From Anaeromyxobacter terrae (GTDB lineage: Bacteria; Myxococcota; Myxococcia; Myxococcales; Anaeromyxobacteraceae), in NCBI RefSeq assembly GCF_022690685.1, contig NZ_JALCYY010000041.1:1-52179 (forward strand): a stretch of DNA of 52,179 bases. The letters are read 5' to 3'. This document shows positions 9,004-22,888 of this stretch, piece by piece. The number at the start of each line of letters is the position of its first letter. Positions within the stretch are counted from its first letter, which is position 1. The position numbers and the translations under genes are program-made. Under the pieces are notes generated by a model. The model made no database searches. It saw nothing but the letters and a program-made list of their open reading frames with translations, and was not told the origin of the DNA.

Positions 9004-10301
9004 ATGGCTGAGGTGCTCTTCATCGAGGGTGGGCGGGTCATCGACCCGGCGAGCGGCACGGACGGAGTCCGCACGGTGGTCGTCCGCGACGGGAAGATCG
9101 CGGAGGTCGCCGAGCGCGTGGAGCGGCCGCGCGACGCCCGGGCGTTCGACGCGCGCGGCAAGTGGGTCACCCCCGGCTTCATCGATCTGCACGTGCACCT
9201 GCGCGAGCCGGGGCAGGAATACAAGGAGACGGTGGCGACCGGGGCGCGCGCGGCGGTCGCGGGCGGCTTCACCGCCGTCTGCGCCATGCCGAACACGAAG
9301 CCCGTCAACGACAACGCCTCGGTGACGGAGCTCGTGCTCGCCCGCGCTGCCGCGGCGGGGCTCGCCCGCGTCTACCCGGTCGGCGCGATCTCGAAGGGCT
9401 CGAACGGCGAGGAGCTGGCCGAGTTCGGGGAGCTCCACGCGGCGGGCTGCGTCGCGCTCTCCGACGACGGCCGCCCGGTCCTCTCGTCGGCGCTCATGCG
9501 CCGCGCGCTCGAGTACGCCAGGACCTTCGGCCTCCCGCTCACGGTCCACGAGGAGGATCTCCAGCTCGTGGGCAAGGGCGTGATGCACGAGGGGGCCGCC
9601 TCGACGCGTCTCGGGCTGAAGGGCATCCCGGCGCAGGCGGAGGACGTGATGGTCCTCCGCGACATCGCGCTCGCGGAGCTGACCGGCGGCCGGCTGCATG
9701 TCGCGCACGTGTCGACCCAGGGCGCGGTCCGCGCCATCCGCGCGGCCAAGGCGCGCGGGCTCGCGGTGACCGCGGAGGTGACGCCGCACCACCTCGCCCT
9801 CACGGACGAGGACGTCGCGTCGTCCGGCTACTCGACCGACTACAAGATGAACCCGCCGCTGCGCTCGGCCGAGGACGTGCGGGCGTGCCGGGAGGGGCTC
9901 GCGGACGGGACCCTCGACGCCATCGCCACGGACCACGCGCCGCACTCGGCGGTGGAGAAGGACGTCGAGTTCGACGCCGCCTTGAACGGGATCACGGGGC
10001 TCGAGACGGCCTTCCCCGTCTGCCTGTCCCTCGTCCGGGCGGGCGCGCTCCCCGAGCGGCGCCTCGTGGAGGCGCTGACGATCGGCGCGGCGCGTGCGTT
10101 CGGCCTCGCGGGCGGGACGCTCGCGCCCGGGATGCCTGCGGACGTCGCGGTCCTCGACCCCGTGGCGGAGTGGACGGTCGACCCCGCGCGGATGTACTCG
10201 AAGAGCCGGAACACCCCGTGGAAGGGAAGCCGCCTCACCGGGCGTTGTGTGATGACGATCGTGGACGGCCGGATCGTCCACGGGGAGGGCAGGACGGAAA
10301 G

Positions 10302-10305
<4 letters not shown>
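9004..10305 (+). CDS. pyrC: Dihydroorotase
   Basis: Cyclises carbamoylaspartate to dihydroorotate. The 433-aa protein is a type I dihydroorotase of the amidohydrolase superfamily. Metal ligands are visible as the HVH pair (His63, His65) in [14 protein letters not shown], later THE/HVAHVST histidines, and the catalytic Asp in ATDHAPHS. It follows pyrB after 36 bp and ends in an ATGA overlap with carA. No sign of the degenerate, non-catalytic PyrC form: the ligands are kept. Confidence 0.97.
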
Positions 10306-11416
<1,111 letters not shown>

Positions 11417-11420
<4 letters not shown>

Positions 11421-12103
11421 GGCTCGGGGAGCTCCAGGAGCGGCTCCTCGCGTGGGCGACGGCGGAGGAGCGGAAGGACGATCTGCTCGCCGCCCGCAAG
11501 GCGCACTTCGAGGCCTACGGCGAGCCGCACGAGGAGGACCGCACCTACGAGGTCCGGCTGAACGGGATGCTGGACTTCTACCTGTACGACTTCCGTCCGT
11601 CCGGCGGCACGGGCACGACGCTCGAGCGATTCTTCGAGTCGGAGGGGCCGGCGCTCTCGGACGAGGACCGCGCCGCCTACGGCGAGCTCTCGAAGACGTT
11701 CCACGGGCTGTTCGAGGTCCGCAAGCTCTCGGAGGGCAAGGTCCGGGTGCGGGACGTGTTCACCGGCGGCGACTACGACGTGACCGAGCGGCGCACCACC
11801 GCCGGCCTGGAGAAGGGCGATCTCCTCGAGGCACGCCTGCTCCCTTACGACGGGACGCTGCTCTTCTCCGGCGCGTTCCTCTACCACCCACGGGAGGCGC
11901 GCAAGCCCATCCTGGCCGAGGTGAAGCGGCTCAAGAAGGCGGCGGGGAAGGGCAACTCGCCCGACGTGCCCGCCTTCCTCGCGCGGCTGGCGCGCATGGC
12001 GATGAAGCTCGAGCGGTACCGGAACGTGCGGCTCGAGTCGATCTACGACTTCTCGGCGGAGTCGCACGCGACGACGCCCCGCCCGCCGGCGAAGACCGGC
12101 TAG
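11417..12103 (+). CDS. Hypothetical protein at the end of the pyr cluster
   Basis: 228 aa, family not recognised. No signal peptide or membrane segment. The N-terminal half is charged and contains a [19 protein letters not shown] helix; the middle reads like a beta-rich domain ([39 protein letters not shown]), and the C-terminal third is basic and helical ([25 protein letters not shown]). The ATG overlaps the carA stop (ATGA), so it is very probably translated with carA. A role in nucleotide metabolism can only be inferred from position. Confidence 0.8.
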
Positions 12104-12114
12104 AACGCTCGTCG

Positions 12115-12180
12115 CGAGGCGCTCCGGTCGCCGCCGCGGCCGGCCCGCGAACGCGGCCGCGCCCCGGCGGCTTCGCCTCG
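12115..12180. terminator. Hairpin between convergent genes, probable bidirectional terminator
   Basis: A nested imperfect hairpin: outer stem CGAGGCG/CGCCTCG (12115-12121/12174-12180), inner GCCGCC/GGCGGC, then GCGGCC/GGCCGC. It separates the pyr cluster from the leftward gene at 12193. There is no T-tract. Confidence 0.45.
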
Positions 12181-12192
12181 TCCGCCGAGCCG

Positions 12193-12738
12193 TCAGAGCC
12201 GCAGCGGGTCCCCGCTCGCCTTCGTGGTCATCGCCGCGTGGGCCTTCCGGAGCTCGTCGGGCGTGAGCCCGGACTTCGCGAGCAGCTGCCGGTTCGTGAA
12301 GATCGGCACCCCCGACGCGAGCGCGAGCGCGATCGACTCGGAGGGACGAGCGGGCACCTCCACCTCGCGCCCGGCCTGATCGAGCCGGACGCGCGCGCCG
12401 GTCGAGGTCTCCTCCGCGGCGTCGATCTCCACCGCGCGCACGCGCGCCCCGAGCGCGTCGAGCGCGCGGGCGAGCAGGCTCTCCGGCGCCCTCCCGAGGC
12501 GCGCCCCCGCCCCGAGCGCTTCGCCGTCCGGGACGAGCAGCGGGAGCACGGTCCCGCTCGCCCGGTCGCGCAGCACGACGAGCGCCGCGGGCCCCTCCGG
12601 CATGGGCAGCGTCGCCGCCACCTCCAGCTCGACCCGACCCGCGGGAGCGGGCTTGTTCGGGGCGGCCGAGGTGAGCAGCGCCAGCGCCACGGCCGCGGCT
12701 ACCGCGATCGGCAACGAGATCGTCCCGGCGGCGGGCAT
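12193..12738 (-). CDS. Exported protein with a bifunctional nuclease (BFN/DUF151) domain
   Basis: 181 aa. The C-terminal two thirds match the BFN family: the diagnostic RPSESIALALASGVPIFTNR is at about residues 131-150, preceded by VEVPA. Some members of this family have reported RNase and DNase activity. The N-terminus (ISLPIAVAAAVALALLTSAA) looks like a signal peptide or anchor, unusual for a family that is usually cytosolic. AGGAG about 9 bp before the ATG supports the start. It stands alone between convergent and divergent neighbours. Function in the envelope is unknown. Confidence 0.8.
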   Translation of the reverse strand: MPAAGTISLPIAVAAAVALALLTSAAPNKPAPAGRVELEVAATLPMPEGPAALVVLRDRASGTVLPLLVPDGEALGAGARLGRAPESLLARALDALGARVRAVEIDAAEETSTGARVRLDQAGREVEVPARPSESIALALASGVPIFTNRQLLAKSGLTPDELRKAHAAMTTKASGDPLRL

Positions 12739-12899
12739 CGGAAGTCGCTCCTCTCCTGCGCGCGGCGGCGCGCCTTGCTCAAGCTGGGGTCCGCCGGTCG
12801 GCGCGCGCCAGCGCGGGCCTGGGCGCCCGGCCGCCCAGGCGCACCCACGACGAGCGGGCGGCGCTTCTCTCCGGGAGGGATGGGAGACAACCTCAGTCC

Positions 12900-14027
12900 G
12901 TGGACTTCTCGCTCCTCGACTCCGTGCCGGACGCGATGGTCATCGCCGACGAGGGCGGCGAGATCGTGCACGTGAACACGGAGGCCGAGCGGCTGTTCGG
13001 CTGGTCGAGGGCCGAGGTCGTCGGACGGCCGATCGAGCTCCTCCTGCCGGCGCGGTTCCGGGCGATGCACCGGGCCCACCGGTCCGGCTACCACGCCGCG
13101 CCGCGCACGCGACCGATGGGGCTCGGCCTCGACCTGTCCGGCCTCCGCAGGGACGGCGCGGAGTTCGCCGCCGAGATCAGCCTGTCGCCCATCGAGGTGG
13201 ACGGGAGGCGTTGCGTCGTCGCGGCCGTGCGCGACGTCACCGAGCGAAAGCTGCTCGAGGACCGCGCCCGGCAGTGGGGCAAGGCGCAGGATGAGGTCCG
13301 CGAGCGGGACGAGTTCCTCTCGGTCGCGTCGCACGAGCTGCGCACGCCGGTGACGGCCCTCCAGCTCCAGCTCCAGCTCCTCCACCGCCTCGCGACGCGC
13401 TCGCGGAACGACATGCCCCGCATGCTCGAGCCCCGGGTGGAGGCGCTCGAGCGTCAGACACGGCGCATCGCCATCCTCGTGAACGAGATCCTCGACGTCT
13501 CGCGCATGCGGCTCGGACGGCTCCAGCTGCGGTACGAGGCGCTCGACCTCGCCGACGTCGCACGCGAGGTGGCGGAGCACGTCCGCGCGGAGGTGGAGCG
13601 CTCGGGCTCGACGCTGCGGCTCGAGCTCGCGGCCGCGCCGGGGCGGTGGGACCGCACGCGGCTCGAGCAGGTGGTCACGAACCTGCTCGTGAACGCCTCC
13701 AAGTTCGGGGAGGGGAAGCCGATCTCCCTCAGCGTCGAGGCGGACGGCGCACGCGCGCGGATACGGGTGAGCGACCAGGGGATGGGGATCGCCCCCGAGC
13801 ACCACGCCCGCGTGTTCGAGCGGTTCGAGCGCGCAGTGCCCATCGCGAACTACGGCGGGCTCGGGCTCGGCCTGTACGTCGCGCGGCAGATCGTCGAGGC
13901 GCACGGGGGAGAGATCCGCGTCGAGAGCGTCCCCGGGGCCGGGGCGACGTTCGTCGTGGATCTCCCGCGCGAGCCGCCCCCGGCGCGGGCGCCGATGGCC
14001 CTCGACGCGCCCGCCGTCCTGCATTGA
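12900..14027 (+). CDS. PAS-domain sensor histidine kinase, soluble
   Basis: 375 aa. Residues about 1-120 form a PAS domain (DAMVIADEGGEIVHVNTEAE, GWSRAEVVGR). HisKA follows with SHELRTP and phosphoacceptor His145, then an HATPase domain with N box NLLVNASKF, G1 DQGMGIA and G2 GGLGLGLYVARQIVEAHGG. There is no membrane segment, so the signal is probably sensed in the cytoplasm. No response regulator gene is adjacent, making this an orphan kinase. The start is GTG 12900; the nearest upstream ATG is in another frame, and the ribosome-binding site is weak, so the start is only fairly certain. Confidence 0.92.
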   Translation: MDFSLLDSVPDAMVIADEGGEIVHVNTEAERLFGWSRAEVVGRPIELLLPARFRAMHRAHRSGYHAAPRTRPMGLGLDLSGLRRDGAEFAAEISLSPIEVDGRRCVVAAVRDVTERKLLEDRARQWGKAQDEVRERDEFLSVASHELRTPVTALQLQLQLLHRLATRSRNDMPRMLEPRVEALERQTRRIAILVNEILDVSRMRLGRLQLRYEALDLADVAREVAEHVRAEVERSGSTLRLELAAAPGRWDRTRLEQVVTNLLVNASKFGEGKPISLSVEADGARARIRVSDQGMGIAPEHHARVFERFERAVPIANYGGLGLGLYVARQIVEAHGGEIRVESVPGAGATFVVDLPREPPPARAPMALDAPAVLH

Positions 14028-14071
14028 CGCCGCTTGACCGGCGCGCGCCTGGGCGCGACGCTCCGAGGATC

Positions 14072-14779
14072 TTGAAGCTCCTCGTCGTCAACGCCGATGA
14101 CCTCGGGTACGACCCGGAGATCGACCGGGGAATCCTCGAGGCGCACGCGCGCGGCCTCGTCACGAGCGCGACGGCCATGGTGGACACGCCGTTCGCGCCT
14201 GCGGCGCTCGCGGCGGCCCCGGCGACCCTGGGCGTGGGCCTGCACGCCGTCCTGGAGCCGACGCTGTCGCGCGAGGCCGCGGAGGCGGCGCTCCGCGCGC
14301 AGCTCGCCCGCTTCGTCGAGCTGCGCGGAGCCGACCCGACTCACCTCGACAGCCACAAGCACGCGCACGCCGCCCCCGCGGTCCTGGACGCCTTCGCCGC
14401 CGTCGCGCGGGAGCGCAGCCTCCCGGTCCGCGCCATCGACGCGCGGATGCGCGCCGTGCTCCGCTCTCGCGGCGTCGTCACGACCGATCGGTTCCTCGGC
14501 GATGCCGGGCTCCGGCCCGCCTGGACGGAGGCGACGCTCGTCGCCGCGCTCGAGCAGCTCGGAGACGGCGCGACCGAGCTCATGGCCCACCCCGGGTACG
14601 CCCCGCTCCACGCCCGGACCTCGTTCGGGCGAGAGCGCGAGGTCGAGCTCGCCGCCCTCTGCAGCCTCCGCGCGTGGGCCGCCGTGCAGGCCGCCGGCGC
14701 GACGCGCAGTAATTACGCGCAAATGGCTGCACAGGCCCGTTCGGGGCGCCCTGCGGCGACACCGATCGTCGACTCCTGA
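14072..14779 (+). CDS. ChbG/YdjC-type carbohydrate deacetylase
   Basis: 235 aa, polysaccharide deacetylase-like fold. Family motifs are NADDLGYDPEIDRGI at the N-terminus (metal-binding Asp), HLDSHKHAH (metal-binding His residues), and ELMAHPGY. Members remove acetyl groups from N-acetylated sugars such as chitin oligosaccharides; the substrate here is unknown. I chose a TTG start at 14072 because GAGGA lies directly upstream and the product then begins with the canonical LKLLVVNADDLG strand. The frame is open much further upstream, overlapping the kinase gene, but that part is not real sequence of this family. Confidence 0.88.
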   Translation: MKLLVVNADDLGYDPEIDRGILEAHARGLVTSATAMVDTPFAPAALAAAPATLGVGLHAVLEPTLSREAAEAALRAQLARFVELRGADPTHLDSHKHAHAAPAVLDAFAAVARERSLPVRAIDARMRAVLRSRGVVTTDRFLGDAGLRPAWTEATLVAALEQLGDGATELMAHPGYAPLHARTSFGREREVELAALCSLRAWAAVQAAGATRSNYAQMAAQARSGRPAATPIVDS

Positions 14780-14825
14780 AGTCTGTAAGCCACCGATTTT
14801 CCGGGGCGTTTGGCGATCGGTCGCC

Positions 14826-14854
14826 TTTACTCCCCCAGGGCTGGGTGATAAGAC
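14826..14854 (+). promoter_or_regulatory. Possible promoter of icd
   Basis: TTTACT, 17 bp, TAAGAC, about 40 bp upstream of the icd start. Both hexamers deviate from consensus, so this is tentative. Confidence 0.3.
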
Positions 14855-14893
14855 CCGGCTCCACGTTTTTCCTGCACACGCGAGGTCCACCGT

Positions 14894-17182
<2,289 letters not shown>

Positions 17183-17484
17183 CGTTCGGGGGCCGGCTTC
17201 GCGAGGAGCCGGCCCTTCCTGCGTCCGCCGGTCCATCCTCTGGCCCTGGCCGGAGGTGCGCCCACGGGCGAGCGAGCTCGAGCGCCCGGCGGCGCGCTGC
17301 GCGACGGGAAGCCCCCCGCGTGCCCTTATGGGCCAGGGTGAATTCCAGGACTGCGGGAGGCGCCGGAACTGTGTAGAGGAGTGCCCCAAATCGATCCCGC
17401 TCACGACCTCCATCGCGAGACGTTCCGGGCGACGATGCTCAGGCGATCGAGGACGGGCATGCGGAGGCGAGGGAGTAACCCCGC
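17183..17484. other. mdh-sucC intergenic region
   Basis: About 300 bp. It begins with a hairpin terminator (17190-17215); beyond that I see no gene, no clear promoter and no repeat. GAGGCGAGGGAG just before the sucC GTG is the probable ribosome-binding site. Confidence 0.6.
17190..17215 (+). terminator. Terminator after mdh
   Basis: A perfect 9-bp stem GGGCCGGCT/AGCCGGCCC with an 8-nt loop, followed by TTCCT. Confidence 0.65.
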
Positions 17485-18651
<1,167 letters not shown>

Positions 18652-18693
18652 CGTGGCGGTTCGAACGGAGCGGGTCGCAGGCGCGGAGGAAGC

Positions 18694-19713
18694 GTGAGCA
18701 TCTACGTCGATCGAAACACCCGGGTGCTGGTGCAGGGCATCACGGGCTCCGCAGGGAGCTTCCACACCGAGCAGATGCTCGAGTACGGGACGCGCGTCGT
18801 CGCGGGCGTGACGCCGAACCGCGGCGGCACCAAGTTCCAGGGGACGGTCCCGATCTTCCACACCATCGGCGCGGCCGTGGAGGAGACGGGCGCCAACGCG
18901 GCGGTCATCTTCGTGCCTCCGCCGTTCGCGGCCGACGCGATCATCGAGGCGACGGAGGCGGGCCTCCCGCTCGTCATCGCGATCACCGAGGGCATCCCCG
19001 TCCTGGACATGGTCCGGGTGCGCCGGTACCTGGCGGACCGCCCGCAGACGCGCCTCGTCGGGCCGAACTGCCCGGGCCTCATCACCCCGGGCCAGTGCAA
19101 GATCGGGATCATGCCCGGGCATATCCACCGGCCCGGGCGCATCGGGGTGGTGTCGCGCTCCGGCACGCTCACCTACGAGGCCGTGAAGCAGCTCACGGAC
19201 CTCGGCCTCGGCCAGTCCTCCGCGGTCGGCATCGGCGGCGACCCGGTGCACGGCACCGACTTCATCGACGTGCTGCGCGAGTTCGAGGCGGACGACGAGA
19301 CCGAGGCCGTCATCATGATCGGCGAGATCGGCGGCACCGAGGAGGAGCGCGGGGCCGCGTTCGTGCGCGATCACATGACCAAGCCGGTCGTCGGCTTCAT
19401 CGCCGGCCGCACCGCCCCCCCGGGCAAGCGCATGGGCCACGCCGGCGCCGTCGTCTCCGGCGGGAGCGGCACGGCCGAGGCGAAGATCGCGGCGATGCGC
19501 GAGGCGGGGATCAACGTGGTAGAAGGACCGCACCTGCTCGGCCGCGCGATGAAGGAGGCCCTCGAGCGTCGGAGCCGGCACCGGCCCGCCGCCGCGGGCA
19601 AGCGCGCGTCCACCCAGGCGCCGGCGCGCAAGGGGGCGGCGTCCCGCAACGCGGCCCCCTCCCAGCGCGGCGGCAAGTCCGCCCGGAAGGCGGCGAAGCG
19701 GGAGCGCGACTAG
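18694..19713 (+). CDS. sucD: Succinyl-CoA synthetase alpha subunit with basic C-terminal tail
   Basis: Binds CoA and carries the phosphohistidine intermediate. The core has [39 protein letters not shown] and the active-site His249 in [18 protein letters not shown]. At 339 aa it is about 45 residues longer than the usual ~290-300; the extra sequence is a Lys/Arg/Ala/Ser-rich tail (residues ~295-339, [13 protein letters not shown] through KAAKRERD) with no predicted fold. The core is complete, so the enzyme should be active; the tail could affect partner binding or be neutral. Confidence 0.96.
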   Translation: MSIYVDRNTRVLVQGITGSAGSFHTEQMLEYGTRVVAGVTPNRGGTKFQGTVPIFHTIGAAVEETGANAAVIFVPPPFAADAIIEATEAGLPLVIAITEGIPVLDMVRVRRYLADRPQTRLVGPNCPGLITPGQCKIGIMPGHIHRPGRIGVVSRSGTLTYEAVKQLTDLGLGQSSAVGIGGDPVHGTDFIDVLREFEADDETEAVIMIGEIGGTEEERGAAFVRDHMTKPVVGFIAGRTAPPGKRMGHAGAVVSGGSGTAEAKIAAMREAGINVVEGPHLLGRAMKEALERRSRHRPAAAGKRASTQAPARKGAASRNAAPSQRGGKSARKAAKRERD

Positions 19714-19757
19714 GGCGCGCCCGCGATCACACGCTGATGCACGAGGAGCAACGCAAC

Positions 19758-20198
19758 ATGGCGATCGAGCGCACCCTTTCCATCATCAAGCCCGACGGCG
19801 TCGAGAAGGGCGTCATCGGCCAGGTCGTCGCCCGTTTCGAGCAGGCCGGCCTGAAGCCCGTGGCGATGAGGATGGCGCACCTCTCCCGCGCCGAGGCGGA
19901 GGGCTTCTACGCGGTCCACAAGGCGCGTCCCTTCTTCAGCGACCTCGTGAAGTTCATGACGAGCGGCCCCGTCGTCCTCATGGTCCTCGAGGGCGAGAGC
20001 GCGGTGGCGAAGAACCGCGAGATCATGGGCGCGACGGATCCGGCGAAGGCCGCGGCGGGCACCATCCGCAAGGACTTCGCCTCGAACATCGAGAAGAACA
20101 CCGTCCACGGCTCGGACAGCCTCGAGAACGCCAAGGTCGAGGTTGGCTACTTCTTCCGCGAGATCGAGCTCCATCCGTACGAGTGGAAGAAGGCGTAA
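19758..20198 (+). CDS. ndk: Nucleoside diphosphate kinase
   Basis: Transfers the gamma phosphate between nucleoside triphosphates and diphosphates. The 146-aa product starts [15 protein letters not shown] and has the phosphorylated His117 in NTVHGSDS. I chose ATG 19758 with GAGGAG 11 bp upstream; an in-frame ATG at 19737 would add seven non-conserved residues. It lies 44 bp after sucD and ends at a strong terminator, so it is probably the last gene of a sucC-sucD-ndk transcript. Confidence 0.98.
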   Translation: MAIERTLSIIKPDGVEKGVIGQVVARFEQAGLKPVAMRMAHLSRAEAEGFYAVHKARPFFSDLVKFMTSGPVVLMVLEGESAVAKNREIMGATDPAKAAAGTIRKDFASNIEKNTVHGSDSLENAKVEVGYFFREIELHPYEWKKA

Positions 20199-20221
20199 GT
20201 TTCGAATGTTGTTGAGGGTAG

Positions 20222-20253
20222 TCGGGCCGGTACCCGATAGGGTGCCGGCCCGA
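20222..20253 (+). terminator. Terminator after ndk
   Basis: A 14-bp stem with one G-U pair (TCGGGCCGGTACCC/GGGTGCCGGCCCGA) around a GATA tetraloop, followed by TTGCCGTTT. It begins 24 bp after the ndk stop. Confidence 0.8.
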
Positions 20254-20333
20254 TTGCCGTTTCCGGTTACAATCTCCCTCGCCCGTCCACCCCGGACGGG
20301 TTTCGTCGTCTCGGGGCAAAGGAGCGCGCGGGC

Positions 20334-21707
20334 TTGGATGCGGTGCCGACATGGAAGTGGCTGCTCGGGATCTTCTTCCTCGTCGCGTCCGCGTTCTGCT
20401 CCGGCACCGAGACGGCGCTGACCGCGCTCGGCGACGCGCGCGCGCGGCAGCTCCGTGACGCGGGCGGCCGGCGCGCCCGGATGCTCGGCGTCTGGATCGA
20501 GCACCCCGAGCGCGTCCTCTCGACCCTGCTCATCGGCAACACGCTCGTGAACATCGGCGCGGGCGCGCTCGCCGCCGCCATCGGCGCGACGCTCGCCGCG
20601 CGCGCCGGGTGGACCGACGCGACCGGCGTGACCGGCGCGACCGCGGTGGCGACGATCGTCATCCTGTTCTTCGGCGAGATCATCCCGAAGACGCTCGGGA
20701 AGCGACACCCGGTCAAGGCGTCGCTCGCGCTCATCCCGTTCGCCCAGGCGCTCGCGTGGGCCATGTGGCCCCTCTCGTCGGCCGTCACGCACGCGACGAG
20801 CGGGTTCTTCCGCCTGTTCGGCGGGAAGCAGGGCGCGACGGCCCCGGGTGTCACGAGCGAGGAGATCGAGTACCTCATCGAGATGGGTACGCGGGAGGGC
20901 GTCCTCGACGAGGTGAAGGAGGAGCTCCTCAACAGCGTCCTCGAGTTCGCCGATCGCGTCGCCAAGGAGATCATGGTGCCGCGCACCCGGATGGTGGCGA
21001 TCGACCGGGACGCGCCGCAGGACGAGCTCTTCCGCATCGTCACCGAGAATCCGTACAGCCGCATGCCCGTCTACGAGGGCTCGATCGACAACGTGGTCGG
21101 CGTGCTCCTCGTCCGCGAGATCATCCAGGACCTCCGGCAGGCGCGCGCGATCTCGCTCGAGCGCTGCGTGAAGCCCGCCTTCTTCGTGCCGGAGGGCATG
21201 AAGATCTCGCGCCTCCTCAAGGAGATGCAGCGACGCCGCACCCACCTCGCGGTCGTGGTGGACGAGTTCGGCGGCACGAGCGGCCTCGTCACCCTCGAGG
21301 ACGTCATCGAGGAGATCGTGGGCGAGATCCAGGACGAGGGCGACGTCGAGGCCGCGCCGGTGAAGGCGATCGCGCCGGGCGTGTGGCTCGCCGAGGCCGG
21401 GATCCCGGTGCACGATCTCGAGGCCTACCTGAACGAGCGGCTCGAGGAGGCCGCCACCGCGGCGGGGGAGGAGCGGCCGCCGGAGGTGCGCTTCCCGGAG
21501 GAGGGGGACTACGAGACGCTGGGCGGCTTCGTGACCGCCACCGCCGGGCGGGTACCCGCGGTGGGCGCGATCGTCGCCTGGGACGGCCTCACGTTCACGG
21601 TGCGGGCGGGAGACGAGCGGCGCGTCGCCCGCGTCGAGATCGCGCGGCGCGCGGCGCCTCCCGAGGCCCCGGCGGAGCCCACGGCGCGCGCGGCCAGCAA
21701 CGCTTAA
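20334..21707 (+). CDS. CorC/HlyC-family membrane protein with CBS domains
   Basis: 457 aa. The N-terminal half is a DUF21/CNNM-type membrane domain with about four hydrophobic segments (WLLGIFFLVASAFCSGTETAL; STLLIGNTLVNIGAGALAAA; ATIVILFFGEIIPKTLGKR; ALAWAMWPLSSAV). A CBS pair follows (IMVPRTRMVAIDRD; THLAVVVDEFGGTSGLVTLED), then the C-terminal CorC_HlyC domain. The family is linked to magnesium or cobalt efflux, and sometimes described as hemolysin-like; the substrate here is not determined. Start TTG 20334 is chosen for the AAAGGAG 9 bp upstream. Confidence 0.9.
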   Translation: MDAVPTWKWLLGIFFLVASAFCSGTETALTALGDARARQLRDAGGRRARMLGVWIEHPERVLSTLLIGNTLVNIGAGALAAAIGATLAARAGWTDATGVTGATAVATIVILFFGEIIPKTLGKRHPVKASLALIPFAQALAWAMWPLSSAVTHATSGFFRLFGGKQGATAPGVTSEEIEYLIEMGTREGVLDEVKEELLNSVLEFADRVAKEIMVPRTRMVAIDRDAPQDELFRIVTENPYSRMPVYEGSIDNVVGVLLVREIIQDLRQARAISLERCVKPAFFVPEGMKISRLLKEMQRRRTHLAVVVDEFGGTSGLVTLEDVIEEIVGEIQDEGDVEAAPVKAIAPGVWLAEAGIPVHDLEAYLNERLEEAATAAGEERPPEVRFPEEGDYETLGGFVTATAGRVPAVGAIVAWDGLTFTVRAGDERRVARVEIARRAAPPEAPAEPTARAASNA

Positions 21708-21717
21708 GAGAGGCCCG

Positions 21718-22845
21718 ATGAGCGCGTCGCTCGACCCCGATCGGCCGGAGGCCCGGCCCGACCTCAGGTCCCTGCCCCTCGATCACCTCACCGCCCTCGT
21801 CGCGTCGCTCGGAGAGCGTCCGTTCCGCGCGCGGCAGCTCCTCCGCTGGCTCCAGCAGAAGGGCGCGGCCTCCCTCGACGAGCTGACGGACGTGCCGAGG
21901 GCGCTCCGCGCCGCGCTGGCCGAGCGCACGACGCTCACGACGCTCGAGCGGGCGACCGAGCAGCGCTCGGTCGACGGCACCATCAAGTGGACCTGGCGCA
22001 CGCACGACGGGAAGCTCATCGAGTCGGTGTACCTGCCGGAGACGGATCGCCGGACGCTCTGCGTCTCGTCGCAGGCGGGCTGCGCGGTGGGCTGCACGTT
22101 CTGCCTCACCGGCACCATGGGCCTCGCGCGGAACCTCACGCCGGGCGAGATCGTGGACCAGGTCCACCGCGCGAACCGGCGGATCGTCGAGCTCGGGGAG
22201 GGGGAGGGCCCGCGCCCGCTCACGAACCTCGTGTTCATGGGGATGGGCGAGCCGCTCGCGAACTACCGCAGCCTCAAGATCGCCCTCGACCTCCTGCTCG
22301 CCGAGGACGGCCCGAACTTCTCGCACCGGCACGTGACGGTGTCGACGAGCGGCCTCGTGCCGGTGATGCGCAAGCTCGGCGAGGAGACGCCGGTGAAGCT
22401 CGCGGTCTCGCTCAACGCGACGACCGACGCGCAGCGCGACGCGATCATGCCGATCAACCGGCGCTACCCGCTCGCCCAGCTCCTCGACGCGTGCCGGAGC
22501 TTCCCGGTGCGGAACGGGCGCCGGATCACGTTCGAGTACGTGCTCCTCGGCGGCGTGAACGACTCGCTCGAGGACGCGGCGCGGCTCGCCGGCCTCGTGC
22601 GCGGGATCCCCACCAAGGTGAACCTCATCCCGTACAACGCGAACCCCGGGCTGCCGTTCCACGCGCCCGCGCCCGAGCGCGTCGCGGCGTTCCAGGAGGC
22701 GCTCGTCGCGCGCAACCTGACCGCGGTCGTGCGCAAGAACCGCGGCCGCGACATCTCCGCCGCGTGCGGCCAGCTCGCCGCGGAGGGCGGGCCGGGCGAC
22801 CCCCGGCGCGCGCAGTCGTTGACCGGCCTCCCCGTGGCGGGCTAA
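21718..22845 (+). CDS. rlmN: 23S rRNA (adenine2503-C2) methyltransferase, radical SAM
   Basis: Methylates A2503 of 23S rRNA and A37 of some tRNAs. The 375-aa product has the radical-SAM cluster motif C122-x3-C126-x2-C129 (GCAVGCTFCLTG), plus Cys115 and Cys350 (ISAACGQ) at the positions of the two mechanistic cysteines of the family. FMGMGEPLANYRS and VNLIPYNANPG are also typical. Distinguished from Cfr by overall RlmN-like sequence. Starts 10 bp after the CorC-like gene, so probably cotranscribed. Confidence 0.96.
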   Translation: MSASLDPDRPEARPDLRSLPLDHLTALVASLGERPFRARQLLRWLQQKGAASLDELTDVPRALRAALAERTTLTTLERATEQRSVDGTIKWTWRTHDGKLIESVYLPETDRRTLCVSSQAGCAVGCTFCLTGTMGLARNLTPGEIVDQVHRANRRIVELGEGEGPRPLTNLVFMGMGEPLANYRSLKIALDLLLAEDGPNFSHRHVTVSTSGLVPVMRKLGEETPVKLAVSLNATTDAQRDAIMPINRRYPLAQLLDACRSFPVRNGRRITFEYVLLGGVNDSLEDAARLAGLVRGIPTKVNLIPYNANPGLPFHAPAPERVAAFQEALVARNLTAVVRKNRGRDISAACGQLAAEGGPGDPRRAQSLTGLPVAG

Positions 22846-22888
22846 TCGTGCGCCCTGGCCGGCCTCGCCGGCGGAAAGGTCGCGTGAA

